Below are positions 61,084-64,000 of a stretch of DNA of 64,000 bases, piece by piece. The first letter of the stretch is position 1. Each line of letters opens with the position of its first letter. The stretch comes from Portibacter lacus (GTDB taxonomy: Bacteria; Bacteroidota; Bacteroidia; Chitinophagales; Saprospiraceae), in contig NZ_JAJNKA010000004.1 of assembly GCF_021533215.1 (NCBI RefSeq), positions 372,001 through 436,000 on the forward strand. Reading direction: 5' to 3'. The position numbers and the translations under genes are program-made. The notes below the pieces were generated by a model. It did no database searches, was not told where the DNA came from, and saw only the letters and a program-made list of their open reading frames with translations.

Positions 61084-61440
61084 TGATTCGGTCGTGAGTC
61101 GTGAGTCTTGGGTCGTGAGTCCAAAGTCTTGAGTCGTGTGACTTCAGATTTCCGACTTAAAACCAGACTTCCGACTTATCACTTCAGACCTATGAGCAAC
61201 GCGACTTTCGACTTCCGACTTCCCGACTCCAGACTTAACACTTCCGACTTCCGACTTCATTCTTAAAACCAGACTCCCGACCTATCACTTCAGACCTATG
61301 AGCAACGTGACTTTCGACTTCCGACTTCCCGACTCCAGACTTCAGACTTAAAACCAGACTCCCGACCTATCACTTCAGACCTATGAGCAACGCGACTTTC
61401 GACTTCCGACTTCCCGACTCCAGACTTCAGACTTCCCGAC
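61084..61440. repeat. Two converging heptamer arrays with a ~90-nt higher-order repeat
   Basis: The first 55 bases after the stop of the 97-aa gene are TGAGTCG-type units in plus sense (61084-61136). The rest is made of GACTTCC/GACTCCA-type units, which in minus sense read GGAAGTC/TGGAGTC and lead into the dapF stop codon (TAAGTCG at 61443-61437). Superimposed are three long copies beginning AAAACCAGAC at 61159, 61265 and 61350 that share CACTTCAGACCTATGAGCAA. No gene fits here. Confidence 0.88.
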
Positions 61441-62229
61441 TTAAACACCAATCACCCCCTCAAACACCCGAACCGCCGGCCCAGACAATACAATATCAAA
61501 ATACTGCCCATCCTTTTCCATAAAACTCACTTTCAACTGCCCGCCCTTCGTCATGACATCCACCGAATTCTTACCTTTATTTCCCATGAACTCATTATAA
61601 GCAATCGCACAAGCCGTAACACCAGTCCCGCAAGACAGCGTTTCATCCTCTACCCCACGCTCATAAGTTTCTACACTGATTCCATTCTCAAGCATTTTCG
61701 CCGCATTCACATTGATTCCCTCGGCCTTATATTGATCATTGTACCGTATTTTCCTTCCGAAATCCACGATATCAAGTGCCTCTCCCTTTTTCAAAAGCTG
61801 CACATAATGCGGCGACCCCGTATTCATCTCGTATACATTCGTTTTCAAATTTGAAATCTTAGAAACATTGATCATCCCTAATTCCACCCATCCATCCTCT
61901 AAAATTTCGCCCGCATGTTTTCCATCGATTGCATCGAAAACAGTAGAGTCCTTTGCTAAGCCAATAAACTTCGCAAATGCAATCGCACATCGTCCTCCAT
62001 TCCCACACATCGTACTTTCACTTCCATCAGAATTATAATACACCATTCGGAAATCATGCTCACTTCCTTCTTCAAGAATGATCAATCCATCTGCTCCTAT
62101 GCCGAACTTCCGATCACACAACCTCGCAATAACAGGCGTATTATCCTTAATTGCCGATACATCATTCCGCCCATCTAGAAAAATAAAATCATTTCCAGTC
62201 CCTTGATATTTCCAAAATTTATACTCCAC
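61441..62229 (-). CDS. dapF: Diaminopimelate epimerase
   Basis: Interconverts LL- and meso-diaminopimelate for lysine and peptidoglycan synthesis, cytosolic. 262 aa. Both active-site cysteines are present: C75 in CGNGGRC and C200 in ETLSCGTGVTACA. The N-terminal KYQGTGNDFIFLDGR and FGIGADGLI are also canonical. The start codon is GTG at 62229; no ATG lies nearby upstream in frame. The TAA stop forms the first three bases of the downstream GGAAGTC-type repeats. Confidence 0.95.
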   Translation of the reverse strand: MEYKFWKYQGTGNDFIFLDGRNDVSAIKDNTPVIARLCDRKFGIGADGLIILEEGSEHDFRMVYYNSDGSESTMCGNGGRCAIAFAKFIGLAKDSTVFDAIDGKHAGEILEDGWVELGMINVSKISNLKTNVYEMNTGSPHYVQLLKKGEALDIVDFGRKIRYNDQYKAEGINVNAAKMLENGISVETYERGVEDETLSCGTGVTACAIAYNEFMGNKGKNSVDVMTKGGQLKVSFMEKDGQYFDIVLSGPAVRVFEGVIGV

Positions 62230-62390
62230 TTGATTAACTGTTTACTGCTTATAAAATTTATTCAGAAATATGCATAACAACATTTCAGAAAAATAATTCA
62301 TAATTGAACCGTAAAAATAAAAAATCCTTCGCTCTTTTCACTTTCTCTTATTTCTACCTACGTAATTCAAGCAACTTAAGGATAATTTAT

Positions 62391-62398
62391 CATCTTTG
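62391..62398 (+). promoter_or_regulatory. -7 box candidate for the last membrane protein gene
   Basis: CATCTTTG, seven of eight matches to TAnnTTTG, 29 bp before the TTG start at 62428. The same variant is used before waaA. Confidence 0.4.
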
Positions 62399-62427
62399 CC
62401 CAATAGAAAAAACCGCGATCTAACATC

Positions 62428-64000
62428 TTGAAAGATTTATTAACAGATTGGAAAAACTTAGCTAGCCTTGCTTCTATTTTTGTAATCGTACAGGTTATTT
62501 TAGCATACTTTCTGGGCGATGCTTTTTGGCATCCTGGCTCATACGTTTATACTTTCGGTGGCGATGGATCATTCATCTATTACAACATGATTTTCCACAC
62601 TTTTTTTGGAAATGGGATGATGCTCGAAAGCATGAATTTTCCGAATTTTGAGTCCATCTTTATGACAGATGCGCAAGCGGCATTGAGTATTGCATTTTCT
62701 TGGATTCATGATGTTTTACCTGGCTATTTTACGCCTAATAAAATTGTGGGTTGGAGTCATCGCTTCCATTATATTATGCTTGGCTTTGCGTCTATTTATG
62801 TGTATAAAACACTGGAGTTATTTAAAATAAACAAAGCGATCTCAATCCCCGCGAGCATACTTATCATCTTGCTTTCTCCCATGATGATTAGGCTGAGTGC
62901 TGGACATTTCGGATTGGCTTTTCCGTTTGTTTTCTCGTATACTTTTTTCTTTCTATGTCAATTTTATCTTAGAGATCAGATCAAAAAGTTTAATGTTATT
63001 GCATTTATGCTAGTCCTATTGTTTTTCGGGCTGAACAATTTCTATATCGGAATGATTAACCTTACATTTTCGCTGTTGATATCTATCATTCTCCTTACTC
63101 AGAAAGCTTTAAGAAAAAAGGGGTTTTACCTACTCGGTATTTCTGTGGTATTAATCATTGCATTGTACCTATTTATCCAACTGACCGATCCTGGAGCTGA
63201 TCGTATAGAAATTCAATGGGGGTACTTTTTCAATCGAGCAAATCTAGCAAGCTTCCTTTATCCGCCTACTGGTATTCTCCATGAGTTATTAAGCAAGGTG
63301 AGCAATCCAAAAACTGGTGGATTCGAAACCTGGATAAACCTTGGTATTATCCCAATTTTGATCCTAGTGACCGCCCCTTTACTTACCTTGCTGAAGAAGC
63401 CTGAGTTAAATAAAAATACGTACCGAAAACTATTCACAATTCTGGGAATAGCAGGAGCTATCATGTTCATTTATGGAAGTGCTGCCTTGTATTACATCCC
63501 ATTTTTACGAGATTATTTCTTTTTGAAAATCAGTTTACTGACCATGTTCAAGGCCTCTGCTAGGTTTGCTTGGCCTGTTTATTTTATTGCAACGATTTTG
63601 TCTATGATTTACCTTAACAAGGTGATTTCGATTGACAGACTTTCTCGAAAATATGTTATCCCAATCTTGCTCTTCCTTGTATTTTCGATTTGGGGAATTG
63701 AAACCTATATATACCTTGACCAAAAGGTGTTTGTGCAAATGTTTAATAATCCTTATTCTCAGGAAACGAAGTCTAAAATGCTAGGTATTGTTGAGGATAG
63801 TGATATTAAATTGGAAGAGTTTCAAGCGCTCTACTCCGTTCCACTAATGGAAGGATGGAATGACAAGTTTCACATCGTTCCTCATTTTAATGCCGAATTT
63901 AATTCCATACTTTTTTCCATGTCTACTGGCCTTCCAATGATCAATGGAATGCTGTCCAGAATTGGTATAACGGATGCTTCGAATGCTATTCAGTTAAGCG
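62428..64000 (+). CDS. Polytopic membrane protein, GT-C-like, 3' end outside window
   Basis: An open frame without stop from 62407 to the end of the window (524 codons from the TTG at 62428, KDLLTDWKNLASLASIF; upstream stop TAG at 62404). About ten long hydrophobic segments. Loops such as GSYVYTFGGDGSFIYYNMIF, WIHDVLPGYFTPNKIVGWSH and SPMMIRLSAGHFGLAFPFVF resemble large bacterial membrane proteins of the GT-C or YfhO-like type, which transfer sugars from lipid carriers, but I cannot name the family. The start is TTG; an ATG that far upstream does not exist, and the nearest internal one lies after the first helix. Confidence 0.78.
   Translation, partial: MKDLLTDWKNLASLASIFVIVQVILAYFLGDAFWHPGSYVYTFGGDGSFIYYNMIFHTFFGNGMMLESMNFPNFESIFMTDAQAALSIAFSWIHDVLPGYFTPNKIVGWSHRFHYIMLGFASIYVYKTLELFKINKAISIPASILIILLSPMMIRLSAGHFGLAFPFVFSYTFFFLCQFYLRDQIKKFNVIAFMLVLLFFGLNNFYIGMINLTFSLLISIILLTQKALRKKGFYLLGISVVLIIALYLFIQLTDPGADRIEIQWGYFFNRANLASFLYPPTGILHELLSKVSNPKTGGFETWINLGIIPILILVTAPLLTLLKKPELNKNTYRKLFTILGIAGAIMFIYGSAALYYIPFLRDYFFLKISLLTMFKASARFAWPVYFIATILSMIYLNKVISIDRLSRKYVIPILLFLVFSIWGIETYIYLDQKVFVQMFNNPYSQETKSKMLGIVEDSDIKLEEFQALYSVPLMEGWNDKFHIVPHFNAEFNSILFSMSTGLPMINGMLSRIGITDASNAIQLS

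Noticed and set aside
1-64000. tRNA, rRNA or insertion sequence
   Set aside because: I found no cloverleaf with a GTTCGA-type T-loop, no rRNA core sequence, and no transposase with terminal inverted repeats; a tRNAscan run would settle the tRNA point.

Overview
This is about 64 kb of a low-GC genome of the phylum Bacteroidota, most likely a Saprospiria-type (Lewinella-like) marine or aquatic bacterium. The evidence is several secreted proteins with a C-terminal type IX secretion (T9SS) sorting domain, a 3,510-residue surface protein built from SdrD-B, DUF11, HYR-like, dockerin and cohesin-like modules, -7 boxes of the Bacteroidota type (TAnnTTTG), many lipoproteins, a GH3-family protein, a DUF2911 protein, MenB, and LPS genes (waaA, heptose kinase). 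No phage, insertion sequence, CRISPR array, rRNA or tRNA was seen. No transcription factor was recognised either.

Layout. 1-4356: the 3' part of a sodium:solute symporter, a DUF1566-type surface-protein pseudogene with two in-frame TAA codons, and a large protein of unknown function (DUF6909-like). 4502-15142: carbohydrate metabolism. A tight pgmB-mapA-GH13 lipoprotein cluster degrades maltodextrin and cleaves maltose by phosphorolysis; it is followed by a TIM-barrel sugar isomerase-like protein, a PHP phosphoesterase, a GH3 protein, a metallopeptidase and a second, cytosolic GH13 enzyme. 15353-20770: seven co-directional, abutting or overlapping genes (secreted subtilase, outer-membrane barrel-like protein, NTF2-like protein, TspO-like protein, MscS channel, SpoU methyltransferase, DoxX-like protein). 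20827-29718: a lipoprotein, a repeat-rich surface protein lacking a signal peptide, menB, a periplasmic molybdenum hydroxylase pair, homogentisate dioxygenase, a hairpin-rich intergenic region and a cytochrome c-PQQ dehydrogenase fusion.

29788-38184: a plasmanylethanolamine (CarF/TMEM189) desaturase homologue, gluconokinase, a membrane-anchored LAS-type peptidase, then a four-unit tandem array of about 153-nt structured repeats (32005-32600), an M14 carboxypeptidase lipoprotein, proA, waaA and the heptose kinase. 38286-56745: T9SS cargo, a haem-binding protein, a UPF1-like helicase, a glycerophosphodiesterase, a DUF2911 protein, the giant surface protein and a divergent lipoprotein. 56814-64000: threonine aldolase, an etfB-etfA-bifunctional nuclease operon, small proteins, dapF and the 5' part of a polytopic membrane protein that runs off the window.

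The least explained parts are non-coding. They are (i) the 32005-32600 array, in which every unit carries a terminator-like hairpin plus a second strong palindrome; (ii) degenerate heptamer arrays (TGAGTCG / GGAAGTC types) that begin exactly at or immediately after the stop codons of four genes and read in the sense direction of each gene; and (iii) a set of hairpins at 27995-28230, part of which recurs near 60651.
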